64,000 bases of DNA from Gammaproteobacteria bacterium. GTDB taxonomy: Bacteria > Pseudomonadota > Gammaproteobacteria > Pseudomonadales > Porticoccaceae. The DNA is taken from NCBI GenBank assembly GCA_018069465.1, contig JAGPUW010000014.1, positions 62,001 through 126,000 on the forward strand, in the 5' to 3' direction. This document shows, in pieces, positions 54,710 to 63,910 of this stretch; the first letter of the stretch is position 1; each line of letters opens with the position of its first letter. A program made the position numbers and the translations under genes. Below the pieces are notes generated by a model, which was given only the letters and a program-made list of their open reading frames with translations, was not told the origin of the DNA and made no database searches.

Positions 54710-55963
54710 TTAAGCGGGGTTAGTGTGAACAACACAATTATGACCCTGTTTTTTTGCTTTACGTAGCGACTGATAGCTAGAGTCCAGAGCGGCGGAAAAA
54801 TCGCTATTTTCTATTTCGCAAACTCCTGCGCTGATAGTCATGTCGATGTTTTTATCTTTATAACTTATCGTCTGGGTACTGATAAAATCTCGAAAATCAT
54901 CGATTAAACGGGCTGCTTTTTCTGCCGTCATTTTGGGTAATAAAATGGCAAATTCTCCACCGCCATAGCGGGAAGAAATAAACATGCCAATGTTGGTTGA
55001 TAGTGATTTTGAAAATTCAATGAGAAGATGATCGCCGCAATCGTGGCCCAGTTTGTCGTTAATATCATTAAAATTATCGACGCTCATCATGCAAAGCGAC
55101 ATGGTGATACCAAGCTTGTTATTTTCCGCGATCATCTCTTCAGCTTTTTTATTGAAATAACGGCGATTGTAAAGATCTGTTAAATGGTCTCTGTCGGCAT
55201 AGTCGCGGACTTGATCTAATAATTCTCGTTCTTCGAGGTTGTGCATGATGCGGCAGTAAAATTCTTCGTGAATAAAGGGTTTTTTCAGGAAGTCACTAGC
55301 GCCGTTTTTAATAAAGCGTGCCGACAGGTAGCGGTCACTCTCCGAAGACAGGGCGATGATAATTAGCTGGTCATTACTCATCTTACGGCGCACATATTTG
55401 GTGAGCTCGATGCCGTCCATATTGGGCATGTTGAAATCGGTAATCAGCAATTTTATATCGGGGTTTTTTTCGAGCATGATGATGGCTTCTTTACCATCTT
55501 TAGCTTCGCTGACATTGAAGAGGTGGGTTTTTAAGAGTTTACGAAGGTGGGCTCTGGCGGTCACGGAATCGTCGGTGACGAGCACGTGGGTGTCTTCATT
55601 TTTACTCAGCCTAACCAATAGCTTTACAGCGTATTCATAGGCGAAACGACTCTCTTTTACAACGTAGTCAACAACGCCTCTGGCGATTAATGATTTTCTA
55701 TTTTCTTCGTTGTAACTGCCCGTTAAGACAATGGTTGGGATTTTTTTAGCCAGGCAAAACTCAACGATCTCACCGTTGGGAGCATCGGGTAAACCGAGGT
55801 CGGCAAGGCAGGCAAAAAAGGGTGTCGTCGCGCGGGCGATTAATTCCGTCGCCTGCCCTAGCGTTTCGGCGAATTGCGGCTTTAAGTCGTCGTGCTGTGA
55901 AATAAATTGCTTGAGAACTTTCAGCACCATGGGGCTGTCTTCGACGACAAGGATATGCTTCAT
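54710..55963 (-). CDS. Two-receiver response regulator with degenerate GGDEF domain
   Basis: A 417-residue protein: receiver 1 (about 2-115, Asp55 in ACLADLGLPD), receiver 2 (about 125-240, Asp176 in LLITDFNMPNMDG, Lys228) and a C-terminal GGDEF domain (about 250-415). The signature is GGGEF (334-338) and the upstream metal-ligand motif, usually DxD, is SVD (294-296). By comparison with PleD both metal ligands are replaced, so cyclase activity is unlikely; no RxxD inhibitory site is seen. It may act as a c-di-GMP receptor-less signalling scaffold. It is not next to any kinase. Codon use looks more AT-rich than neighbouring genes. Confidence 0.88.
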   Translation of the reverse strand: MKHILVVEDSPMVLKVLKQFISQHDDLKPQFAETLGQATELIARATTPFFACLADLGLPDAPNGEIVEFCLAKKIPTIVLTGSYNEENRKSLIARGVVDYVVKESRFAYEYAVKLLVRLSKNEDTHVLVTDDSVTARAHLRKLLKTHLFNVSEAKDGKEAIIMLEKNPDIKLLITDFNMPNMDGIELTKYVRRKMSNDQLIIIALSSESDRYLSARFIKNGASDFLKKPFIHEEFYCRIMHNLEERELLDQVRDYADRDHLTDLYNRRYFNKKAEEMIAENNKLGITMSLCMMSVDNFNDINDKLGHDCGDHLLIEFSKSLSTNIGMFISSRYGGGEFAILLPKMTAEKAARLIDDFRDFISTQTISYKDKNIDMTISAGVCEIENSDFSAALDSSYQSLRKAKKQGHNCVVHTNPA

Positions 55964-56091
55964 GAGATGTTTGTGCCTGTGCTTTCTATCAGAGTTAGCG
56001 GCCCACTATATGTTGAGCGTGGTGCGTGGGCAATTTGCCACAGGTCAAATTGACGATTGCTTCTCAAATCCTTGGCGGGTGTATTTTGGAC

Positions 56092-56122
56092 AAAAAAAGG
56101 GTAGCGCCTTGGCTACCCTTTA
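56092..56122 (-). terminator. Rho-independent terminator of the metalloprotease gene
   Basis: GGGTAGC (56099-56105), loop GCCTTG, GCTACCC (56112-56118); on the minus strand the stem is followed by a run of seven T (A-run 56092-56098). It lies about 35 bases after the protease stop. Confidence 0.9.
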
Positions 56123-56152
56123 AAATGTGCTCTGTTGATAAGTGGTTTCTGG

Positions 56153-58507
56153 TTAACAGCCTCTTTTGGGGTGGCATTTGCCGCCGCCATCTGTCGATCC
56201 GCCACCGCCGCTACCGCCGATAGATATGGATATGCTGGCAGTGCTTTGTTTGTCACCATCGCTCACGATATAGCTTACCGTGTCGTTACCGCGCTTTTTG
56301 CCGGCAGTGTAGGAGACGCTTGAACCAACGATACTGACACTGCCTTTGTTGGCCGAACCGACGCTGACCAGTGTCAGTGGGGAGTCTTCTTTATCGCTAT
56401 CGTTAGCTAACACATCGATGGTTACTGTGCTGTTGGTGGCGACAGATGCCGAGTCATTGACGGCCGTTGGCGCGTCATTAATCGGATCGACAGTAACGTT
56501 AACCGTGGCAGATGCCGTGGCACCAGAGCCGTCACTGACGGTGTAGCTAAAACTATCACTGCCATTAAAATCCACATTTGGCGTGTAGGTAATAGCGCTG
56601 CCGTTGGTGCTGGTGCTGCCATTACTCGCCGAGCCGACTGAACTGATGGTTAAGGTATCGCCGTCAGGATCGCCGTCATTGGCCAGGGCATTGATAGTGA
56701 TGCCCTCGTCTTCGTTACCGCTGGCGCTATCATTGCCCGCGCTGGGTGGGTTGTTTGACGCGGTAGTGGCCGTTGCCATGGCGCTGGCTGTGGTCACATT
56801 ATTGTAAAGATCTCTGGCCGCCACCTGGTAGCTATAACTCGTGTTTTCACTCAGGCCGGTAGCGAGATAAGACGTGCTGCTTTGCCAGGCGCTACTGGTG
56901 CAGCCGTTAGCACCGGCGACACAGGTAAATTGATACTCGACAACGCCAGAGTCATCGCTGGCAGTCAGAGCCGTCATGGCAATCGAACTACTGCCCGCCG
57001 TGTAGGGCGCGACTGACCAGCCCATGGGGTCTGGATTAGGGGGGGTGGTGTCGCTAGATACATTCGAAGGTGGCACGGTGCCAGTAATGAAATACTGGCC
57101 AAGGCTGCCGTAGTCTGAGTAGGGCGAGGTGCTATTGCCGACGCCAGTTACCTCAAGGTAGTAGCGGCCTGCTGGCAGGGTTTCGACAATGCGAGCGTTG
57201 GTATTGTCGCTCGGATCACTGGTCGAGATAACACCGCTATCGTCCAGCAAGGTGAGTTCGATATCGAGATTGGCTCCGCGGCGACTACTGCGAGAAAAGG
57301 CATCCCAGGCGGGGATGGCAGAGATGTCGATGGTGCCGCTACCCGAAACAAAGGTGAAAGTATCGATATCACTGCGGGTCTCAATAATGCCCTTGTTGCC
57401 AGTGACCGTATTGCCAGGATCGGTTTCTGGGTTTGAAACGCCAATGCTGCCGTCGCCAGCGATAAGCAGCTCGGTGGCAGAGGTGGTATTTGCCGCGTGG
57501 TCATCACTGCGATAGCTGAGTTGGCTGGAGAGAATGCTAATGTCATCCTGAGTTTGAGTGGCACCACTGTACTCACCCTTACTCCACTGGGTGACATTCT
57601 GGTAGTAGCCGACACCCATCACCGGAGCCCAGGAGACATAGCCAGGCCCGTGGCCACCGTAGTAGCCCGTGGTCGATGTGCCATCGTGGCCAAGGTTAAA
57701 GTTGTGGCCCGCTTCGTGGGAGGCCGCCTCGGCGATATAGGGTGCGTAGGATGAAAGGTTGTTGTAGTAAACCAATGCCGGTGAATAATAAGAGGCGAAA
57801 TTAGAACGTCCCCATACGCCCACATAGGCGACGCCACCAGCGGTCTCATAGGGCATGGTCTTGCCCGTGGTGTCGCTATTGCGAGTGATGAGTAGGCGGC
57901 CGGTCGTGCTAGTCAGGGTCGCGGGCTCTTCGGTGGTGATGTCGATATCGAAGGGGGCAAAATCTTCGGCGATGCGATGCCATATTTCGTGGATGGCGTT
58001 TTTTTCCGCTTCGCTGACGTTATTGAAGTTACCGTCGGTATCAAAGGGGGTCGCCGAATAGCTGGCGCCACCACCCCAGGCGGTGCCACTAAACGTGTGG
58101 CCATCAAAGTCGAGGATGAAAACCTTGCTGGCACCGGGCTTACTGTGCAGGGCAAAGACATTGGCCGCCGCTTCAAGCACTGGCGTGTCGGCACCACTGC
58201 TGACAGGATCAGTGCTCTCTGGGCTAAAAGTGTCCTGGTAAAACACCCCGCCTTCAGTGTCCACATTAATAAAGGGCAGGTCACTTTTGTGGAAGGAAAA
58301 GCTATTCAACCATTCCAGAGCACGCTCCTGAGCGGGCAAGGGCAGGTTTTCTATTTGATTTCTGGTGCGCCCTGGGGGTAAATCTTGCAGGCCGAAGGGC
58401 ACGCCATGCTTAAACACGCCATCTGTTGGGGCGGAGATGGCAATGTTGGGTAAACTGATTACCGCCAGCCCGGCGGTGACTTTGAGGAGCTTTGAGAATG
58501 AACGCAT
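56153..58507 (-). CDS. Secreted reprolysin-like zinc metalloprotease with repeat-domain tail
   Basis: A 784-residue exported protein with a Sec signal (about 1-26, ending ISA). The catalytic domain has the zinc motif HEAGHNFNLGHDG (264-276) of the reprolysin/metzincin type and a Met-turn near VMG (296-298). Then a fibronectin-III-like domain (about 487-590; VEYQFTCVAGANGCTSSAW) and two cadherin/tandem-95-like repeats (about 590-765; VNVTVDPINDAPTAVNDSAS). It ends with a Gly-rich linker and the Cys pair KCHPKRGC. It is probably exported by type II secretion, which is inference. A paired-Cys tail after a Gly linker is unusual. Substrate is unknown. Confidence 0.86.
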   Translation of the reverse strand: MRSFSKLLKVTAGLAVISLPNIAISAPTDGVFKHGVPFGLQDLPPGRTRNQIENLPLPAQERALEWLNSFSFHKSDLPFINVDTEGGVFYQDTFSPESTDPVSSGADTPVLEAAANVFALHSKPGASKVFILDFDGHTFSGTAWGGGASYSATPFDTDGNFNNVSEAEKNAIHEIWHRIAEDFAPFDIDITTEEPATLTSTTGRLLITRNSDTTGKTMPYETAGGVAYVGVWGRSNFASYYSPALVYYNNLSSYAPYIAEAASHEAGHNFNLGHDGTSTTGYYGGHGPGYVSWAPVMGVGYYQNVTQWSKGEYSGATQTQDDISILSSQLSYRSDDHAANTTSATELLIAGDGSIGVSNPETDPGNTVTGNKGIIETRSDIDTFTFVSGSGTIDISAIPAWDAFSRSSRRGANLDIELTLLDDSGVISTSDPSDNTNARIVETLPAGRYYLEVTGVGNSTSPYSDYGSLGQYFITGTVPPSNVSSDTTPPNPDPMGWSVAPYTAGSSSIAMTALTASDDSGVVEYQFTCVAGANGCTSSAWQSSTSYLATGLSENTSYSYQVAARDLYNNVTTASAMATATTASNNPPSAGNDSASGNEDEGITINALANDGDPDGDTLTISSVGSASNGSTSTNGSAITYTPNVDFNGSDSFSYTVSDGSGATASATVNVTVDPINDAPTAVNDSASVATNSTVTIDVLANDSDKEDSPLTLVSVGSANKGSVSIVGSSVSYTAGKKRGNDTVSYIVSDGDKQSTASISISIGGSGGGGSTDGGGKCHPKRGC

Positions 58508-58717
58508 ATGGGTGGCCTCGTTATTCGCTCAATAGAGCGGTAGTCATGAAGGCGTTGTTGAGTGAAAGCTGACGGCAACAGCGCTGAGTGGGTGATGAGC
58601 AGAGTAGACCCCTGTTAAGCCGTAAAAGTTGCAGGACTTGGCAGTTTTTTCTTTGTCGGTATAGGCGGTTGCAGGGGCTGATGAGTGGCCTTCATTAAAA
58701 GCCTAATGCTGTACCAC

Positions 58718-58749
58718 ACAAAAAAGCCGGGATATTCCCCGGCTTTTTT
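58718..58749 (-). terminator. Terminator of the acyl-CoA dehydrogenase gene (bidirectional)
   Basis: A-run, GCCGGG (58726-58731), loop ATATTC, CCCGGC (58738-58743), T-run. Symmetric, so it works on either strand; it sits just beyond the end of the catabolic operon. The interval 58508-58717 holds no gene I can support. Confidence 0.88.
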
Positions 58750-58771
58750 GTCGAATAAAGAATGTGGCGTG

Positions 58772-59923
58772 TTAGTCGATAATCGAACGCTTGGAAATCT
58801 CTTCCAGCATCACCTCGGTAGCACCGCCACCAATACTTTGCACCCGAGCATCGCGCACCATGCGCTCGATCGCACACTCGCGGATGTAACCAAAGCCGCC
58901 GTGAAATTGCTGGCAGGCGTACATGGTTTCGTTAACTAATTCGCAGCAGAAGGCTTTCGCCATAGACACTTCTTTCACGCAATCCTGACCCATAGAATCG
59001 AGCCACGCAGCGTGATAAGTCAGCTGGCGGCCGGCTTCAACTTTAGCCTGCAACATGGCGAGGCGCTGGCGAATGGTTTGTTTTTCCCACAGTGTCGCGC
59101 CAAAGGCTTTGCGCTCTTGCACGTATTGCAAAGTGATTTCCAGTGCTTTGGCCGCTTCACCAATCGACTGGGCCGCCAACACGGTGCGCTCATTCTGGAA
59201 GTTTTTCATAATTGAATAAAAGCCTTTATTCAATTCGCCGAGAATATTGGCTTTCGGCACACGGCAGTTGTCAAACACCAGTTCGGCGGTATCGGAGCTT
59301 CTCCAGCCTTGCTTGTCGAGCGCGCGGCTCACAGTAAAGCCGGGCATGCCTTTCTCGACGATGAAAATGGTGATGCCGCGTGAGGCCTTAACGCTGGTGT
59401 CGGTTTTCGCCGCAACAAAATAAACATCGCCTTTCACACCGTTGGTGATAAACATTTTGGTGCCGTTGAGCACATAGTCGTCGCCATCTTCGACAGCGGT
59501 GGTGCGCATACCGGCGACGTCGGAACCGGCATCGGGCTCAGTGACGCCCACGGCGCAGATTTTCTTGCCGCTGATCAGGTCGGGCATGTACTTGTCTTTC
59601 TGGGCTTTGCTGCCGAAGTTTTCCAGATGGGGCGAGGCCATGTCGGTGTGCACCATGACGGTAACGGCAAAGCCGCCGAAGCTGGAGCGGCCGAGTTCTT
59701 CGGCGAGAATGACGCTGCCCAGAGTGTTCATGTTGCTGCCGCCATATTCCTCGCCATAGCGAATACCGAGAAAACCCAGGTCGCCCATTTTTTTCAATAC
59801 ATCGCGGGGCACAAAGCCGTCTTCTTCCCACTGCTCGCCATGGGGTACGATCTCCTGCTCGACAAAGCGTCGGATTTGCTCGCGCAGCATGTTTTGTTCT
59901 TCAGAAAAATACAGTTGGTTCAT
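58772..59923 (-). CDS. Acyl-CoA dehydrogenase, branched-substrate (AtuD/isovaleryl-type) family
   Basis: A 383-residue FAD enzyme from ATG 59921-59923 (MNQLYFSEEQNMLREQIRRF), preceded by GAGGAAG; upstream in-frame codons are noncoding-like. The FAD/substrate core has AVGVTEPDAGSDVAGMRTTA and GFGYIRECAIERMVRDARV. The usual YEGT catalytic Glu is replaced (VQSIGGGATE). A Glu at 245 in MKNFQNERTVLAAQ aligns with Glu254 of isovaleryl-CoA dehydrogenase, the base used for branched substrates. With the two carboxylase genes upstream it suggests degradation of leucine or an acyclic terpenoid. The gap after the carboxylase is 82 bp. Confidence 0.87.
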   Translation of the reverse strand: MNQLYFSEEQNMLREQIRRFVEQEIVPHGEQWEEDGFVPRDVLKKMGDLGFLGIRYGEEYGGSNMNTLGSVILAEELGRSSFGGFAVTVMVHTDMASPHLENFGSKAQKDKYMPDLISGKKICAVGVTEPDAGSDVAGMRTTAVEDGDDYVLNGTKMFITNGVKGDVYFVAAKTDTSVKASRGITIFIVEKGMPGFTVSRALDKQGWRSSDTAELVFDNCRVPKANILGELNKGFYSIMKNFQNERTVLAAQSIGEAAKALEITLQYVQERKAFGATLWEKQTIRQRLAMLQAKVEAGRQLTYHAAWLDSMGQDCVKEVSMAKAFCCELVNETMYACQQFHGGFGYIRECAIERMVRDARVQSIGGGATEVMLEEISKRSIID

Positions 59924-60005
59924 GGTCTTCCTCAGCGTGTCTGGGCTTGTGGGTTTTGTGAAATTAGGCGTGTAGAAATTTGTCGTATAGAAATGGCGAT
60001 GTTGC

Positions 60006-62054
60006 TTATTCGCCGGGCTCGAGCTCAATAAGTATGGCGCCACCTTCGACGCTGTCACCGACCGAGCAGAAAATTTCGCCCACCACGCCATCGGTGGCGG
60101 CGGTGAGATTATGCAGGAGTTTCATCGAGTCGAGTACCACCAGCGTGTCGCCACTGGTGACGCTATCGCCGGTGGCCACTTTGATCTCGACCACTTGCCC
60201 TGGCAGTGAGGCGCTAATACTGCTATCGCCGCCACTCACACTTTGGCTTTTACCCAGGGCCAGGTCTTGCTCGCTCAGGCAGAGGTAGTGATGGCTTGTG
60301 CCTTTATCGGTGAGCGTGATCGCCGCGTCAGTATTGTCGATGCTAAAGCTCTGGGTATGGCCGTCTATTTCAACTTGCAGGTTTTGTTCGCCTATCCATC
60401 CGGCGAGAATACGGTGCTCACTTTTGGCGTCGTCTGCACCGGTGATCTGGGCACTCAGTTGGTAGCGACCCTGGGAGCCACTAATGGTCAGCAGATGAAT
60501 GCCGCCCTCAGTATCGAGCGTGTCTTTAATCTTGTCTTTAAGAATCACGCGGCTCTTGCCCGCCAGGCCGGCCCTGTCGAGCACACGGAAGGCACCCAGA
60601 GATTGAAAGGGGGAGTTGTGCATCTGGCTGTCTTGTTGTTCGAGCAACATAATGCGCGCAACGGCAGCGCAAATAAGCGGCTTGTTGTCGGTGTTTGCGG
60701 CTTGCCAGCCACCACTGAACGACTCCTCCAGAAAACGCGTGGTCAGGGCTTTGTCGACAAAGTTCGGGTGGCGCAGAATATCCCCTAAAAAGCCGAGATT
60801 GTTGCCCACGCCGCTAAGGGTGAAGTTATCGATGCCGCGCTGTAAAGCGCTGCGCGCACGCTCTCTGTTGTCGCCAATACCAATCACTTTGGCCAACATG
60901 GGGTCGTAATAGGGGCCCAGTACCGAGCCCTTTTGCACACCGCTATCGACGCGCACGTCGCTATGTTCGGGCTCGTTATAAATAGCAATGGTGCCAGTCT
61001 GGGGGCGGTAATTGTTGGCCGGGTCTTCCGCGTTAACGCGAGCTTCTATGGCCCAGCCGGAACTGTGAATATCCGCCTGGGCGCGGGGTAGTTTTTCACC
61101 AGCGGCTATGCGTATTTGCCACTCGACGAGGTCAAAGCCGGTAATGGCTTCGGTGACGGGGTGCTCGACCTGCAGGCGGGTGTTCATTTCGAGGAAGTAA
61201 ACTTCGCCATTGCTTTGATCGAGCAAAAACTCGACGGTGCCGAGGGAGTCGTAATTGACCGCCTGGCCGAGTGTGATGGCACTGGCGAAAAGCACTTGCC
61301 GCTGCGCGTCACTTAAAAACCCAGCGGGTGCCTCTTCGATCACCTTTTGATGGTTGCGCTGAATCGAGCACTCGCGCTCGAATAAATGCACGCTATTGCC
61401 GTGGTGGTCAGCGGCTAGTTGCACTTCGATATGGCGAGGTTCTTCAATCAATTTCTCGAGCAGTACTTTATCGTCACCAAAGCCCGCCAAGGCTTCTTGT
61501 TTAGCCTGTGGCAGTTCGCGGACTAATTGTTCGCTGTTGTCGACCCGGCGCATGCCTTTGCCGCCACCACCGGCGCTGGCTTTGATCATCAGTGGGTAGC
61601 CGACCTTATCGCCTTCAACTAACAGCGTCGCTGCAGATTGGTCGGCGCCGTGGTAGCCGGGAATGGTCGGCACACCGGCGTTTTGGGCCAGCGCTTTAGA
61701 CTCTATTTTGGAGCCCATCAGCCGAATGGCCTGGCGATTGGGGCCGACAAAAATAATGCCCTCTTGCTCGCAGAGGCTAATTAAAGCTTCGCTTTCCGAG
61801 AGAAAGCCATAGCCGGGGTGAATGGCCTCGACGCCGGTTTGTTTGGCGGCGGCGATAATGTTTTCAGCTTTGAGATAAGACTGGGCGCTTTCGGCGGGGC
61901 CGATCAACACGGCCTCATCGGCCTGAGCGACGTGGCGGGCGTAGCGGTCGGCCTCGGAATAAACGGCAACGGCACGAATGCCCAATTTTTGGCAGGTGCG
62001 CATAATGCGGACCGCAATTTCGCCACGGTTGGCGACGAGTAGTGATTTGATCAT
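60006..62054 (-). CDS. Biotin carboxylase/carrier subunit of an acyl-CoA carboxylase
   Basis: A 682-residue alpha subunit of a methylcrotonyl/geranyl/propionyl-type carboxylase. The N-terminal biotin carboxylase (about 1-450) has NRGEIAVRIMRTCQKLGIRA, KASAGGGGKGMRRV and EMNTRLQVEHPVTEAITGFD. The C-terminal biotinyl domain has Lys645 in VLDSMKLLHN instead of the usual AMKM. It pairs with the beta subunit 63 bp upstream. Acceptor specificity is not decided by the sequence. Confidence 0.9.
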   Translation of the reverse strand: MIKSLLVANRGEIAVRIMRTCQKLGIRAVAVYSEADRYARHVAQADEAVLIGPAESAQSYLKAENIIAAAKQTGVEAIHPGYGFLSESEALISLCEQEGIIFVGPNRQAIRLMGSKIESKALAQNAGVPTIPGYHGADQSAATLLVEGDKVGYPLMIKASAGGGGKGMRRVDNSEQLVRELPQAKQEALAGFGDDKVLLEKLIEEPRHIEVQLAADHHGNSVHLFERECSIQRNHQKVIEEAPAGFLSDAQRQVLFASAITLGQAVNYDSLGTVEFLLDQSNGEVYFLEMNTRLQVEHPVTEAITGFDLVEWQIRIAAGEKLPRAQADIHSSGWAIEARVNAEDPANNYRPQTGTIAIYNEPEHSDVRVDSGVQKGSVLGPYYDPMLAKVIGIGDNRERARSALQRGIDNFTLSGVGNNLGFLGDILRHPNFVDKALTTRFLEESFSGGWQAANTDNKPLICAAVARIMLLEQQDSQMHNSPFQSLGAFRVLDRAGLAGKSRVILKDKIKDTLDTEGGIHLLTISGSQGRYQLSAQITGADDAKSEHRILAGWIGEQNLQVEIDGHTQSFSIDNTDAAITLTDKGTSHHYLCLSEQDLALGKSQSVSGGDSSISASLPGQVVEIKVATGDSVTSGDTLVVLDSMKLLHNLTAATDGVVGEIFCSVGDSVEGGAILIELEPGE

Positions 62055-62117
62055 AGTGGCTGACTCAAATTTGATGGGGCAAAAGGGTGCTGTTGGCGCC
62101 AGGCAGATAATGCCCCG

Positions 62118-63719
62118 TCACATGCGATAGACCGGTGATGGCCCGGTGTCGGGTTCTTTGGCGGCGGCCAGCGCCAGGCACAGGCCCATCACGTCGCGGG
62201 TGTCGGCGGGTTCGATAATGCCGTCATCCCAGAGGCGCGACGTGGCGTAGTAGGGGTCGCTCTGCTCGCCGTACTGGGCGCGCACGCCATCTTCAATTTC
62301 CTGCAACTCTGCAGCGCTGGCCGGGCCACCTTTAATACTGGAGCGGCGCAACTCTGTCATTACATTGCTGGCGATATCGGCGCTCATGGTGGCGCAGTTA
62401 GCCGAGGGCCAGGTGAACAGGAAGTTGGGCCAGAAACCGCGACCGGCCATGCCGTAGTTACCGGCACCGTAGGAGCCGCCGACAATTACCGAAAACTTAG
62501 CCACCCGCGATGTCGCCTGGGCGTACACCAGCTTGGCGCTGTTTTTGGCGATGCCACCGCGCTCGGCCTCACTGCCCACCATAAAGCCGGTGATGTTGTG
62601 CAGAAAGAGGAGGGGGGTATTGCGTTGATTGCAGAGCTCAATAAAGTGCGCGCCTTTTAAGGAAGATTCAGAAAATAAGGCGCCGTTGTTGCCGATCAAC
62701 CCAACCGGATAGCCGTGAATATACGCCGTGCCGCAGACGAGTGTGTCACCGTAGAGCGGCTTGTATTCGTGGAAGTCGCTGTCGTCGACCAGTCGAGCGA
62801 TAATTTCGCGCACATCGTAGGGCATCTTCGGGTTGGCGCTGACCACGCCGGGCAGCTCTTCGGGGCTGTGGCGCGGTGGCAGTACGGGGCGGGTGTCGGC
62901 GTGGCATTTTGTTGGCCAGTTGAGCTTGGCCGTGATTTCACGAATGCGCGCCAGCGCCTCATCTTCGTCTTCAGCCAGATAATCACTGACGCCGGAAACC
63001 TTGCTGTGCATCTCGGCACCCCCCAACGTTTCGCCATCGACTTCTTCATTGATGGCGACTTTGACAATCGATGGCCCACCGAGGTGAATCCGCGCATTGC
63101 CCCTGACCATAATATTTTCATCCGACAGGGCGGGAATATACGCGCCACCCGCCGTACAGCCACCAAACACCGCCGAAATTTGCGGCAGCCCCTGGGCGGA
63201 CATTTGGCACTGGCGATAAAAAGTATTGCCGAAGTGCTCTTTGTCGGGGAACACCCTGTCTTGCTCGGGCAGGTAAGCGCCGCCGCAGTCGACCAGATAA
63301 ATACAGGGCAACTTGTGTAGCTCGGCAATTTCCTGAGCGCGGACATGCTTTTTAACGGTTTCATGGAAAAATGAACCACCCTTCACCGTCGCATCGTTGG
63401 CGATAATCATGCAAGTGACGCCGCAAATCTGGCCGATGCCGGTAACGATGCCCGCCGAGGGCACCTCATTTTTGTACTGCCCGTAGGCGGCGAGAGGGGA
63501 GAGTTCGAGAAAGGCGGTGTGGCTGTCGACCAGCTGGTCGATGCGCTCGCGGGCGAGCATTTTACCGCGCTCGCGGTGGCGCACAATCAGCTTCTCGCGG
63601 ATGCCGGTGGCCGCTTCGCTGTGGCGCTCTCGCAATTGTTCGAGAAGCTTTGAGTAGTGCTCAAAATTCTCTTTATAGGCGGCGGACTGGGGGTTGATAG
63701 CGGATTGAATGCGGCTCAT
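62118..63719 (-). CDS. Carboxyltransferase (beta) subunit of the acyl-CoA carboxylase
   Basis: A 533-residue crotonase-fold carboxyltransferase of the MCC-beta/AtuC type. Marks include HRERGKMLARERIDQLVDSH, VFGGCTAGGAYIPALSDENI, LFLHNITGFMVGSEAERGGI and GGSYGAGNYGMAGRGFWPNF. First gene of a three-gene operon with the alpha subunit and an acyl-CoA dehydrogenase, starting 90 bases after a perfect 18-bp palindrome. 3-Methylcrotonyl-CoA carboxylase is the most likely activity; a geranyl-CoA carboxylase is the main alternative. Confidence 0.9.
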   Translation of the reverse strand: MSRIQSAINPQSAAYKENFEHYSKLLEQLRERHSEAATGIREKLIVRHRERGKMLARERIDQLVDSHTAFLELSPLAAYGQYKNEVPSAGIVTGIGQICGVTCMIIANDATVKGGSFFHETVKKHVRAQEIAELHKLPCIYLVDCGGAYLPEQDRVFPDKEHFGNTFYRQCQMSAQGLPQISAVFGGCTAGGAYIPALSDENIMVRGNARIHLGGPSIVKVAINEEVDGETLGGAEMHSKVSGVSDYLAEDEDEALARIREITAKLNWPTKCHADTRPVLPPRHSPEELPGVVSANPKMPYDVREIIARLVDDSDFHEYKPLYGDTLVCGTAYIHGYPVGLIGNNGALFSESSLKGAHFIELCNQRNTPLLFLHNITGFMVGSEAERGGIAKNSAKLVYAQATSRVAKFSVIVGGSYGAGNYGMAGRGFWPNFLFTWPSANCATMSADIASNVMTELRRSSIKGGPASAAELQEIEDGVRAQYGEQSDPYYATSRLWDDGIIEPADTRDVMGLCLALAAAKEPDTGPSPVYRM

Positions 63720-63789
63720 ACGGCGTCTCTTTGTGGGGCTTTGTTGACTACTTTTTTAGGCTTGGGGAATCTGGCAAATAGGCAGTGCT

Positions 63790-63890
63790 AATTCAATGCA
63801 GTGTTATATCGTTGACGTTAACGTCAACTCTGAGCTTGGAATCTAGCAAGTGGGTCGTGTTAATTCAACTTAATGTCAATGCCTTGACGT
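63790..63890. repeat. Duplicated operator module, 72-bp offset
   Basis: AATTCAA, fifteen bases, TTGACGT occurs twice: 63790-63818 and 63862-63890. The flanks are also similar. The first copy completes the palindrome; the second is a half site. Both lie upstream of the minus-strand operon. Confidence 0.65.
63811..63828. promoter_or_regulatory. Perfect 18-bp palindromic operator upstream of the carboxylase operon
   Basis: GTTGACGTTAACGTCAAC, its own reverse complement, ending about 90 bases before the first start. It resembles the LiuR (MerR family) operator for branched-chain catabolism genes as I recall it. A partial copy TTGACGT lies at 63884-63890. Confidence 0.7.
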
Positions 63891-63910
63891 GAATGCGGTG
63901 TCGAACGACG

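Noticed and set aside
54710-55963. Active diguanylate cyclase
   Set aside because: Both metal ligands of the GGDEF site are replaced, so an active-enzyme call is not supported.
62715-63320. Plus-strand frame of 201 codons opposite the carboxyltransferase gene
   Set aside because: The minus-strand gene has full family motifs through the same stretch.
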